Assembly: GCA_013205585.1 (NCBI GenBank)
Contig: JABMML010000189.1
Coordinates: 1 to 12,900, forward strand
Source of the DNA: Chitinophagaceae bacterium
GTDB lineage: Bacteria; Bacteroidota; Bacteroidia; Chitinophagales; Chitinophagaceae
Direction: 5' to 3'
Length of the DNA stretch: 12,900 bases
Shown: in pieces, positions 1-5,627 of the stretch
How positions within the stretch are numbered: the first letter of the stretch is position 1
Layout: each line of letters starts with the position of its first letter
Notes under the pieces: generated by a model
Databases searched by the model: none
What the model was told of the DNA's origin: nothing
The model's input: only the letters and a program-made list of their open reading frames with translations
Program-made: the position numbers and the translations under genes

Positions 1-485
1 CTACTGGACAATGGAAAAGCGCAGACCCAGGGCAAGTCAATTATATTATTGATAAAAAAACAGTTTGTACTGTTGAGGTAATAGCCGTCAAAAAACTACA
101 AGCCTTTGGCATTAAGCAATCGGTATTATACATTCAATTCGATTTAGCCAATTTACTTGCTTTGTACCAAAGTCAGCAAGTAGTTTACCAAGAGGTTTCT
201 AAATATCCTTCCGTAGAGCGCGACATTGCCTTGGTGCTTCCAACAGCTACAGCCTATGCAGCCATTGAACAAAGTATTGCAGCTGTTAAATTAACAGCGC
301 TTCAGCAAACCAGTGTTTTTGATATTTTTGAAAGTGAAAAATTGGGCGATCAGAAAAAATCGGTGGCCATTAATTTTGTTTTTAATGCTACTGATAAAAC
401 ATTGACCGATATAGAGATAGACACCATGATGAAAAAATTGGTTAAAGAATTTGAAAACAATTTGCAAGCAGAAATTAGAAAATAA
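1..485 (+). CDS. pheT: Phenylalanine--tRNA ligase beta subunit, C-terminal part
   Basis: This is the last 160 residues of PheT, open at the window edge; the reading frame runs without a stop from base 3 to TAA at 483-485. PheT forms the alpha2-beta2 synthetase with PheS in the cytoplasm and charges tRNA-Phe. The first ~60 visible residues (GQWKSADPGQVNYIIDKK and on to FDLANLL) match the end of the B3/B4-like core. From about base 186 the motif YQEVSKYPSVERDIALVL marks the C-terminal FDX-ACB anticodon-binding domain, which ends normally with the protein. A TTG at 162 could be mistaken for a start, but the homologous protein clearly continues upstream. The coiled-coil gene and zapA follow on the same strand with a 27-base gap, so they may be cotranscribed. 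Confidence 0.93.
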   Translation, partial: TGQWKSADPGQVNYIIDKKTVCTVEVIAVKKLQAFGIKQSVLYIQFDLANLLALYQSQQVVYQEVSKYPSVERDIALVLPTATAYAAIEQSIAAVKLTALQQTSVFDIFESEKLGDQKKSVAINFVFNATDKTLTDIEIDTMMKKLVKEFENNLQAEIRK

Positions 486-512
486 TTATTTTTAGTAAAT
501 CAAAATACAAGT

Positions 513-800
513 ATGGTGGATATTGCTAGTTCATTAACTAATTTACAAGATAAACTGCAACTCTTATTAAAGCGCAGTGCTTTGATAGAAAAAGAAAATA
601 TGCAGTTAAAACTAAGCTTGAACAAGGAGCAAAACCATGTAAAGGAATTAATGGACGAGGTGCAAGAAGGAAAATCTAAAATAGCCGCTGCCATGGTGAA
701 TACGGCCAGCATGCAGCCCACCGACAAAGAGGCTCTTATTAAAAAAGTAGACCACTATATTAAAGAAATAGATACTGCCATTAAAAATTTGAACCCTTAA
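513..800 (+). CDS. Small coiled-coil protein before zapA, possible ZapB-like partner
   Basis: This 95-residue protein starts at ATG 513 and is almost entirely predictable as helix. Residues about 5-65 show heptad-like spacing of Leu, Ile and Val with many Lys and Glu (LQDKLQLLLKRSALIEKEN and on), and there is a short second helix near the C-terminus (KVDHYIKEIDTAIKNL). It has no signal peptide or membrane segment, so it should be cytoplasmic. I do not recognise a named family with certainty. It lies 27 bases after pheT and only 3 bases before zapA, which argues for coexpression with ZapA. By analogy, the short coiled-coil ZapB of Enterobacteria binds ZapA at the division ring; that this protein does the same is inference. 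It could equally be an unrelated coiled-coil protein of the pheT-zapA run. Confidence 0.8.
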   Translation: MVDIASSLTNLQDKLQLLLKRSALIEKENMQLKLSLNKEQNHVKELMDEVQEGKSKIAAAMVNTASMQPTDKEALIKKVDHYIKEIDTAIKNLNP

Positions 801-803
801 TTT

Positions 804-1121
804 ATGTCAGACAACCAAGCTATCTCAGACAACCAAGAAGGCAATTTAATCCCTGTTAATATTACTATTGCCGATAGGTCCTACCGTATTAAACTTGCTG
901 CCAAGGACGAGGAGGCGGTCCGTAAAACAGCAGCCCTTATTAACCAGAAAATGGTGGAGTTTAAAAATGCCTATGCGGGCAAGGATATGCAGGATTATAT
1001 TTCCATGGTTTTACTTTGGTTCACCACCGAGCAGCAGCAGACAGGACAGAACCTCTATGAGCTAGAAGACATTCAAAATCAGATTGATGCCTTGGCTAGT
1101 TCTATTGAAAAGGCGCTTTAG
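804..1121 (+). CDS. zapA: Cell division protein ZapA
   Basis: The 105-residue protein has the ZapA layout: an N-terminal globular part (PVNITIADRSYRIKL, then EEAVRKTAALINQKMVEF) that binds FtsZ, followed by a helix (DYISMVLLWFTTEQQQ) and a C-terminal coiled coil (LYELEDIQNQIDALASSIEKAL) used for tetramer formation. ZapA promotes bundling of FtsZ filaments at midcell. The length fits the family (about 95-110). The first 14 residues are extra relative to the domain and contain a SDNQ...SDNQ duplication. The ATG at 804 lies 3 bases after the coiled-coil gene, giving a tight two-gene unit. The end of the gene also holds the -33 element of the promoter proposed for the following RNA gene. Confidence 0.88.
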   Translation: MSDNQAISDNQEGNLIPVNITIADRSYRIKLAAKDEEAVRKTAALINQKMVEFKNAYAGKDMQDYISMVLLWFTTEQQQTGQNLYELEDIQNQIDALASSIEKAL

Positions 1122-1134
1122 GCCACATAATTTG
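1104..1134 (+). promoter_or_regulatory. Promoter for the RNA gene after zapA
   Basis: ATTG at 1104-1107 and ATAATTTG at 1127-1134 are separated by 19 bases, the spacing typical of the Bacteroidota primary sigma factor (TTG or TTTG, ~19, TAnnTTTG). The TTTG part of the -7 box is exact; the leading TA is displaced by one base. The start of transcription should fall around 1137-1141, just inside the C-rich 5' arm of the proposed RNA. The -33 box lies inside the end of zapA. Confidence 0.5.
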
Positions 1135-1343
1135 CCCCCTTCGACTCCATTCTTTCCATTATTTGATTATCTTCGTAGCGGAACCTTTGACGCATTATGA
1201 ATAATCTAAATACGTCATCCTAGAGTTAAAGAAGAAATGAAGCTTGCTATAGGTGACTATCAACGATTTATAAATAATATAGGATTAATGTTTTAACCTC
1301 ACTCACAATGAAGTTTCAACCTCATTAACAACGAAAAAGGGGA
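1135..1343 (+). ncRNA. ssrS: Candidate 6S-type RNA (6S-Flavo-like) between zapA and rny
   Basis: The 256-base stretch between zapA and rny has no open frame, yet has a promoter and complementary arms. The 5' arm CCCCTTCG (1136-1143) pairs with CG-AAA-AAGGGG (1332-1342) with a 3-base bulge, closing a ~205-base domain. Further in, CTT..CATT (1152-1160) pairs with AATGAAG (1307-1313). Inside are a hairpin TGACG (1188-1192)/CGTCA (1213-1217) with ATTA-TGAA-TAAT within it, and a hairpin ATAG-GTGA-CTAT (1249-1260) with a GNRA-type loop, extended by TTG/CAA. In E. coli and relatives 6S RNA lies directly downstream of zapA, and Bacteroidota have their own 6S form (6S-Flavo). Size and position fit 6S, which binds RNA polymerase holoenzyme; identity is inferred from context, and I cannot match the model from memory. 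It could be another structured RNA or a long rny leader. Confidence 0.55.
1291..1336 (+). repeat. Two tandem imperfect 23-base repeats in the RNA region
   Basis: Bases 1291-1313 and 1314-1336 align without gaps at 18 of 23 positions (common core TTT-AACCTCA-T-ACAA-GAA). The pair occupies the 3' part of the proposed 6S-type RNA, including part of its closing arm. This may be a local duplication or repeated single-stranded protein-contact segments. Confidence 0.6.
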
Positions 1344-1377
1344 GTATGCATTATTTACAAATAACAAGAATTAAACA

Positions 1378-2943
1378 ATGGACCAGACCATATTATTCGT
1401 CATCATTGGAGGCGCTTCCTTATTGGGAGGCATTCTCGTAGGCAAAATTGTATTTGCCCGCAATACCAAAAAACAAGTTGAAGAAGCCGAAGCACAAGCT
1501 GCTAATATTTTAAAAGAAACCGAATTAAGAGCGGAGACAATTAAAAAAGAAAAGCAATTGGAAGCGAAGGAGCGTTTCGTACAATTAAAGTCCGAATACG
1601 ATCGTGACTTATTAGAGAAAAACAAAAAAATGGGTGAGGCGGAAAATAGAATTAAGCAAAAAGAACTTACCATTAATCAAAAAGAGGCCTCTATTGATAA
1701 GCAAGTTAAAGACAACGATGTCATTAAAGAAAAATTAAATCGTGAGATTGACTTAATTAATGTGAAGCGTGCTGAATTAGATAAAAACCAAGAAGAGCAT
1801 ATTCGCAGGTTAGAGAAGATATCCAACCTAAGTGCAGAAGATGCCAAGCAACAATTAATTGAAAGTTTAAAGCATGAGGCACAAACACAGGCCCTTGTTT
1901 TGCAACAAGAGATTATTGAAGACGCCAAGCAGAAGGCTAATAAAGAAGCTAGAAAAATTATCATTCAATCTATTCAAAGAACGGCTGCAGAAGTAGCTAT
2001 TGAAAATACAGTGACTGTATTTAATTTGGAGTCGGATGAAATGAAAGGACAAATTATTGGAAGAGAGGGTCGTAATATTCGTGCCATTGAAGCAGCTACA
2101 GGAGTAGATTTAATTGTAGATGATACACCAGAAGCTATTTTACTTTCTTCATTTGATCCACTTCGTCGTGAGATTGCACGATTAAGTTTACAACGTTTAG
2201 TAACAGATGGTCGTATACATCCTGCCCGTATTGAAGAAGTGGTAGAAAAAACACGTCGTCAATTAGAAGATCAAATTGCAGAAATTGGAGAGCGTACCGT
2301 TATTGAATTAGGTATTCATGGATTACATAAAGAGTTGATTCGTATTATTGGTAAAATGAGATTCCGTTCTTCTTATGGTCAAAACTTATTAATGCACTCT
2401 CGTGAGACCGCTAATTTATGTGGTATCATGGCCGCTGAACTAGGATTGAATCCAAAATTGGCGAAAAGAGCGGGTCTTTTACATGATATCGGTAAAGTGC
2501 CTGATGAAGAAACTGAATTAAGCCATGCCTTATTAGGGGCAAAGCTAGCTGAGAAATACGGGGAGAACCCAGCAGTGGTGAATGCCATTGGGGCCCACCA
2601 TGATGAAATGGAAATGGAATATGTGATTTCTCCGATTATCCAGGCTTGTGACGCGATTAGCGGTGCAAGACCAGGGGCAAGAAGAGAGATTATGCAACAG
2701 TATATTCAGAGAATCAAGGACTTAGAAAACTTAGCCATGAACTACCAAGGGGTAGAGAAAGCCTATGCAATTCAAGCGGGCCGTGAGTTAAGAGTTATTG
2801 TAGAGGCTGAAAAGGTAACGGATGCCAGTTCTGATCAATTGAGCTTCGAAATAGCCCAAAAAATACAAACTGAGATGACTTACCCTGGTCAAATTAAAGT
2901 AACCGTTATAAGGGAGAAAAGGGCTGTGAACATTGCCAGATAG
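1378..2943 (+). CDS. rny: Ribonuclease Y
   Basis: RNase Y is a membrane-bound endoribonuclease that starts decay of mRNA. The 521-residue length is typical. An N-terminal membrane helix (residues ~5-26, [19 protein letters not shown]) is followed by a long charged coiled coil to about residue 185. A KH domain carries the GxxG loop G228-R-E-G231 ([13 protein letters not shown]), and an HD domain has H369-D370 in LLHDIGK, plus H340, H407-H408 (AHHDE) and D425 as likely further metal ligands, so the enzyme looks intact. The ATG at 1378 fits because the membrane helix starts immediately after it. The protein should sit on the inner face of the cytoplasmic membrane. No clear promoter stands directly before it; it may be read from upstream, through the RNA region, or from a promoter I cannot recognise. 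rplS follows after 80 bases. Confidence 0.96.
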   Translation: MDQTILFVIIGGASLLGGILVGKIVFARNTKKQVEEAEAQAANILKETELRAETIKKEKQLEAKERFVQLKSEYDRDLLEKNKKMGEAENRIKQKELTINQKEASIDKQVKDNDVIKEKLNREIDLINVKRAELDKNQEEHIRRLEKISNLSAEDAKQQLIESLKHEAQTQALVLQQEIIEDAKQKANKEARKIIIQSIQRTAAEVAIENTVTVFNLESDEMKGQIIGREGRNIRAIEAATGVDLIVDDTPEAILLSSFDPLRREIARLSLQRLVTDGRIHPARIEEVVEKTRRQLEDQIAEIGERTVIELGIHGLHKELIRIIGKMRFRSSYGQNLLMHSRETANLCGIMAAELGLNPKLAKRAGLLHDIGKVPDEETELSHALLGAKLAEKYGENPAVVNAIGAHHDEMEMEYVISPIIQACDAISGARPGARREIMQQYIQRIKDLENLAMNYQGVEKAYAIQAGRELRVIVEAEKVTDASSDQLSFEIAQKIQTEMTYPGQIKVTVIREKRAVNIAR

Positions 2944-2951
2944 GCGATTAT

Positions 2952-2959
2952 TAATTTTG
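2952..2959 (+). promoter_or_regulatory. Upstream -7 element, possible rplS promoter P1
   Basis: TAATTTTG is an exact TAnnTTTG match just after the rny stop. The closest -33 candidate is TTG at 2933-2935, 16 bases away, which is short for this promoter class. If used, it gives a leader of roughly 60 bases that contains the 2980-2999 hairpin. Confidence 0.35.
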
Positions 2960-2969
2960 GATCAAATAA

Positions 2970-3001
2970 TTTGGATAATAAGGTGGGTTCTCCTACCTTT
3001 G
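2970..3001 (+). promoter_or_regulatory. Main rplS promoter P2
   Basis: TTTG at 2970-2973, a 20-base spacer, and TACCTTTG at 2994-3001 match the full Bacteroidota consensus. Transcription should start about 3006-3008, leaving a leader of some 16 bases before the ATG at 3024. This is the clearest promoter in the window and fits a strongly expressed ribosomal protein gene. Confidence 0.75.
2980..2999 (+). promoter_or_regulatory. 8-bp inverted repeat overlapping the rplS -7 box
   Basis: AAGGTGGG (2980-2987) and CCTACCTT (2992-2999) form an 8-pair stem (one G-U) around a TTCT loop. No T-run follows, so it is not a standard terminator. The right arm contains most of the P2 -7 element. In DNA it could be an operator-like site; in transcripts from rny or P1 it would be a leader hairpin about 24 bases before the rplS start. 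Confidence 0.5.
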
Positions 3002-3023
3002 CCGTCCGCAAAAACAATGTATT

Positions 3024-3374
3024 ATGAGCGAAGCAGTAAAATTTGTACACGAGCAATTGACCGCAAAAAAAGACTATCCAGCCTTCAAAGCTGGTGATAA
3101 TATTACCGTAAACTACAAAATTGTAGAGGGCGGTAAAGAGCGTATCCAAAGTTTCCGTGGAGATGTAATTAAAACACAAGGAACAGGCGCAACTGCCTCT
3201 TTCACAGTGCGTAAAATATCTGATGGAGTGGGCGTTGAACGTTTATTCCCTTTCTTGTCGCCAAATATCGATGGTATTTTGTTGAACAAGTCTGGTAAAG
3301 TACGTCGTGCTAAATTGTACTACTTACGCGAAAGAAGCGGTAAGAGCGCTCGTATCAAAGAAAAAAGATTCTAA
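3024..3374 (+). CDS. rplS: Large ribosomal subunit protein bL19
   Basis: The 116-residue product is bL19, a protein of the 50S subunit at the interface with the 30S subunit. The sequence carries the family's features: N-terminal helix (VKFVHEQL), [19 protein letters not shown], the FRGDVI segment, [16 protein letters not shown], and a basic C-terminal segment ([26 protein letters not shown]). The length is normal for the family. The ATG at 3024 is supported by the N-terminus and by the short leader from the strong P2 promoter. It is bounded by its own promoter and by a strong terminator, so it probably forms a single-gene unit, unlike the rpsP-rimM-trmD-rplS operon of many other bacteria. Confidence 0.97.
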   Translation: MSEAVKFVHEQLTAKKDYPAFKAGDNITVNYKIVEGGKERIQSFRGDVIKTQGTGATASFTVRKISDGVGVERLFPFLSPNIDGILLNKSGKVRRAKLYYLRERSGKSARIKEKRF

Positions 3375-3410
3375 AAAGATAGCTAGTACACCACTAGTAA
3401 ACTATATAAG

Positions 3411-3445
3411 CCCCGTTCTCATACCCATGAAAACGGGGTTTTTTT
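3411..3445 (+). terminator. Intrinsic terminator after rplS
   Basis: CCCCGTT (3411-3417) pairs perfectly with AACGGGG (3432-3438). One mismatch separates this from an inner TCAT/ATGA stem with loop ACCC, and seven T's follow (3439-3445). It is a textbook rho-independent terminator 36 bases after the rplS stop and insulates tatA. Confidence 0.92.
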
Positions 3446-3455
3446 GTAACAAATA

Positions 3456-3490
3456 TTTGTCTTTTCTATTTTATAATTACCTTACCTTTA
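3456..3490 (+). promoter_or_regulatory. Promoter for tatA (and gatA)
   Basis: TTTG at 3456-3459 and TACCTTTA at 3483-3490 (last G of the -7 consensus replaced by A) are 23 bases apart, at the long end of the usual range. The start of transcription should be near 3495-3497, about 14 bases before the tatA ATG. A fresh promoter is expected here, since the rplS terminator lies just upstream. Confidence 0.5.
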
Positions 3491-3509
3491 AACTTCTAAA
3501 TTTAATATT

Positions 3510-3698
3510 ATGGGCAACTTAGGATTTCAAGAATTATTAATTATCGGTGTGGTTATTTTAGTAATGTTTGGCGGACGTAAAATCCCTGAATTCATGCGTG
3601 GATTAGGAAAGGGTATTCGCGAATTCAACGATGCTAAAAACAACGTGAAAAAAGAGATCGAAGATGGCATTAAAGAAAAAGACGAAAAACCTGCTTAA
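3510..3698 (+). CDS. tatA: Sec-independent translocase component TatA/TatE
   Basis: The 62-residue protein shows the TatA pattern: a short periplasmic N-terminus, one membrane helix (LGFQELLIIGVVILVMF, with Glu at position 8 where the family has a polar residue), the hinge FGGRKIPE, an amphipathic helix (FMRGLGKGIREFNDA), and a charged flexible tail ending in KEKDEKPA. TatA subunits assemble around TatBC and form the route by which folded proteins with twin-arginine signals cross the cytoplasmic membrane. The TatC partner is not in the window. gatA begins 11 bases after the stop, so the two are probably cotranscribed even though their functions are unrelated. Confidence 0.93.
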   Translation: MGNLGFQELLIIGVVILVMFGGRKIPEFMRGLGKGIREFNDAKNNVKKEIEDGIKEKDEKPA

Positions 3699-3709
3699 TT
3701 TATAAGCCT

Positions 3710-5161
3710 TTGTTTCGGTTTACTTCCATCAAAGACTACCATACTGCATTAAATGCAGCGCATACAACTTGTACCCAAGCGGTAAAATATTACTTGGACC
3801 AAATTACTGAACATGCAAATTTTAATGCCTATTTAGAAGTATTTTCTAAAGAAGCTTTAAGTTATGCGGCTGATTTAGATACAGAAAGAAAGCAAGGAAA
3901 AAGCATAGGAAAATTACACGGAGTTGTTATAGGTATCAAGGATGTACTTTCTTATAAAGGACATACAGTAAGTGCTGCTTCTAAAATCTTAGAAAATTAT
4001 ACTGCTGTTTATACAGCCACAGCCATTCAAAAATTAGTAGACGAGGGTGCCATTATTATTGGACGCCAAAATTGCGATGAATTTGCCATGGGTAGTAGCA
4101 ATGAAAATTCTGCTTATGGTCCTGTAAAAAATGCAATTGATATTACTAAAGTTCCTGGTGGTTCTTCTGGAGGGTCGGCAGTATCTGTACAAGCTGGTTT
4201 ATCTATGATTAGTATTGGATCCGATACAGGTGGTTCTGTAAGACAGCCTGCCGATTTTTGTGGGGTGGTGGGATTAAAGCCAAGTTATGGTCGTATTTCT
4301 CGTTATGGTTTAATTGCCTATGCCTCTTCCTTTGATCAAATTGGTATTTTTTCAAAAACCATTGAAGATGCTGCCCTTGTTTTAGAAGTGATGGCAGGCG
4401 AAGATGAATTTGATAGTACGGTTTCCAGTAAACCTGTTCCTGCTTACAGTAAATTAATAGAGCGTAAAGAAATAGAAAACACAACTAGCCCTAAAAAAAT
4501 TGCCTATTTTAAAGAAACACTTTTTCATCCTGGCCTAGATGCGGAAATTAAAACGCAAATAGAATACTATTTAAAAGACTTGACAGCTAAGGGGTATATA
4601 GTAGAAGCCATTGATTTCTCTTTGTTATCTTATGTAGTGCCCACTTATTATGTACTCACTACTGCAGAGGCTTCCAGTAATTTATCAAGATATGATGGTA
4701 TTAAATTCGGTCACAGAACTAAGGAAAGTATTACCGATTTAAATGACCTATATAAAAAAACGAGAACAGAAGGGTTTGGAGAAGAAGTGCAAAGAAGAAT
4801 TTTACTAGGCAGTTTTGTTTTAAGCGCTGGTTATTTTGACGCCTATTTTACCAAGGCGCAACAAGTAAGACAAAAATTAGTAGACTTAACTAATTCCGTG
4901 TTCTCAAAATATGATTTAATACTATCGCCTACTGTTCCCACAACAGCCTTTGGCTTAGGAGAGAATAATCATTCAGCTACTGAAATGTTTTTAGCAGATA
5001 TCTATACAGTATATGCGAATTTGGTAGGCATCCCTGCTATATCTATTCCCTTATTTACGCATAGTAATGGTATGCCATTTGGCTTACAGGTAATGAGTGC
5101 TAGTTTTAATGAGGTAGGCTTATTAAGCTTTTCGAAAGAGCAGATGAATAATAAAATATAG
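3710..5161 (+). CDS. gatA: Asp/Glu-tRNA(Asn/Gln) amidotransferase subunit A
   Basis: GatA is the glutaminase subunit of GatCAB. It frees ammonia from glutamine, which GatB uses to convert Glu-tRNA(Gln) or Asp-tRNA(Asn) to the amidated forms. The 483-residue length fits. The amidase-signature triad is visible: K77 (GIKDV), S152 (GGSSGGSA) and the nucleophile S176 (SDTGGSVRQPA), followed by GVVGLKPSYGRISRYGL. The C-terminal part keeps LSPTVPTTAF and MPFGLQVM. There is no ATG in the first 100-plus codons. The TTG at 3710 gives an N-terminus (FTSIKDYHTAL) of the right length and lies 11 bases after tatA; an ATT at 3698 is the only nearby alternative. gatB and gatC must lie elsewhere. The gene ends 8 bases from the stop of the opposing small acidic gene. 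Confidence 0.95.
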   Translation: MFRFTSIKDYHTALNAAHTTCTQAVKYYLDQITEHANFNAYLEVFSKEALSYAADLDTERKQGKSIGKLHGVVIGIKDVLSYKGHTVSAASKILENYTAVYTATAIQKLVDEGAIIIGRQNCDEFAMGSSNENSAYGPVKNAIDITKVPGGSSGGSAVSVQAGLSMISIGSDTGGSVRQPADFCGVVGLKPSYGRISRYGLIAYASSFDQIGIFSKTIEDAALVLEVMAGEDEFDSTVSSKPVPAYSKLIERKEIENTTSPKKIAYFKETLFHPGLDAEIKTQIEYYLKDLTAKGYIVEAIDFSLLSYVVPTYYVLTTAEASSNLSRYDGIKFGHRTKESITDLNDLYKKTRTEGFGEEVQRRILLGSFVLSAGYFDAYFTKAQQVRQKLVDLTNSVFSKYDLILSPTVPTTAFGLGENNHSATEMFLADIYTVYANLVGIPAISIPLFTHSNGMPFGLQVMSASFNEVGLLSFSKEQMNNKI

Positions 5162-5169
5162 AGGAGCTG

Positions 5170-5508
5170 CTAAAAATCGTCTTCTAATTCATCTTTATCG
5201 TCAAATAAATCATCGTCATCAATATCTTTGAGATCATCATTCAAATTAAAGTCATCCTCCTCGTCTGAAGGTTTATTCTTACCTGCTTTGTTTGCAGATT
5301 TTTTTGGCATATCAAATTCTTCGAAGTCGGGATCCCAGCTAGCATCTTCTTCTGTCTTTTCCCAATCATCCTTCACCTCTTCTTCTTCGTCCAAGTCATC
5401 TTCGTCTACGTCTTTTTTCTTCGCAGCTGATTTACTTGCTTTGTCTGCTTTCAAAACACCATTTTTTGGTGCAGCAGCCTTTTTTTGTTTGATAGTTTTT
5501 AATGCCAT
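5170..5508 (-). CDS. Small acidic, probably disordered protein of unknown function
   Basis: This 112-residue protein has two sharply different parts. Residues 1-33 are basic and rich in Lys and Ala (MALKTIKQKKAAAPKNG). The rest is very acidic, with runs such as DEDDLDEEEE and DIDDDDLFDDKDELEDDF, broken by the more distinctive WDPDFEEFDMPKK. Low complexity and charge suggest disorder and a cytoplasmic location. I recall similar Lys-then-Asp/Glu proteins with a WDPDFEEFD-like core in other Bacteroidota, without assigned function; I give no function. The opposite strand also has a long open Ser/Phe-rich frame, which is explained by the GAT/GAA codons read backwards. The ATG at 5508 has a good promoter 9 bases upstream, supporting this strand. 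It converges with gatA. Confidence 0.8.
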   Translation of the reverse strand: MALKTIKQKKAAAPKNGVLKADKASKSAAKKKDVDEDDLDEEEEVKDDWEKTEEDASWDPDFEEFDMPKKSANKAGKNKPSDEEDDFNLNDDLKDIDDDDLFDDKDELEDDF

Positions 5509-5517
5509 AGGTAATTA

Positions 5518-5548
5518 TAAAATTAACAATGTAAAATTTCAACTCAAA
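5518..5548 (-). promoter_or_regulatory. Promoter for the small acidic protein gene
   Basis: On the minus strand TTTG (complement of 5545-5548), a 19-base spacer and TAATTTTA (complement of 5518-5525) match the Bacteroidota promoter apart from the last G. Only 9 bases separate the -7 box from the ATG at 5508, so the leader would be very short. The rest of the gap to purA (5549-5627) is AT-rich with an A8 (5561-5568) and a T8 (5575-5582) tract and no strong terminator. Confidence 0.5.
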
Positions 5549-5627
5549 ATTGTATTTACCAAAAAAAATGAACCTTTTTTTTAAAATACTTGTATTAAAT
5601 TTTTACGCAGTTTTAATATAATTAAAA

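Noticed and set aside
2980..2999. Hairpin read as an rny terminator
   Set aside because: The stem is good, but it is followed by TGCCGTCC and not by a T-run, so intrinsic termination is unlikely.
3383..3397. CTAGT-ACACC-ACTAG inverted repeat before the rplS terminator
   Set aside because: A five-base stem is too short to call, and the strong terminator follows directly.
3307..3522. 71-codon frame overlapping the end of rplS
   Set aside because: It passes through the rplS terminator and the tatA promoter and has no family resemblance.
5561..5582. A8 and T8 tracts facing each other upstream of the acidic gene
   Set aside because: They may bend DNA, but homopolymer runs are common in AT-rich spacers and nothing else marks a site.
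5228..5584. Ser/Phe-rich open frame on the + strand opposite the acidic gene
   Set aside because: It is the expected mirror of Asp/Glu/Lys codons of the minus-strand gene, and it runs on past that gene's start into AT-rich spacer.
5611..5627. TTTTAAT-ATA-ATTAAAA inverted repeat after purA
   Set aside because: The stem is made only of A-T pairs and has no T-run after it on the purA strand; it is easily explained by base composition.
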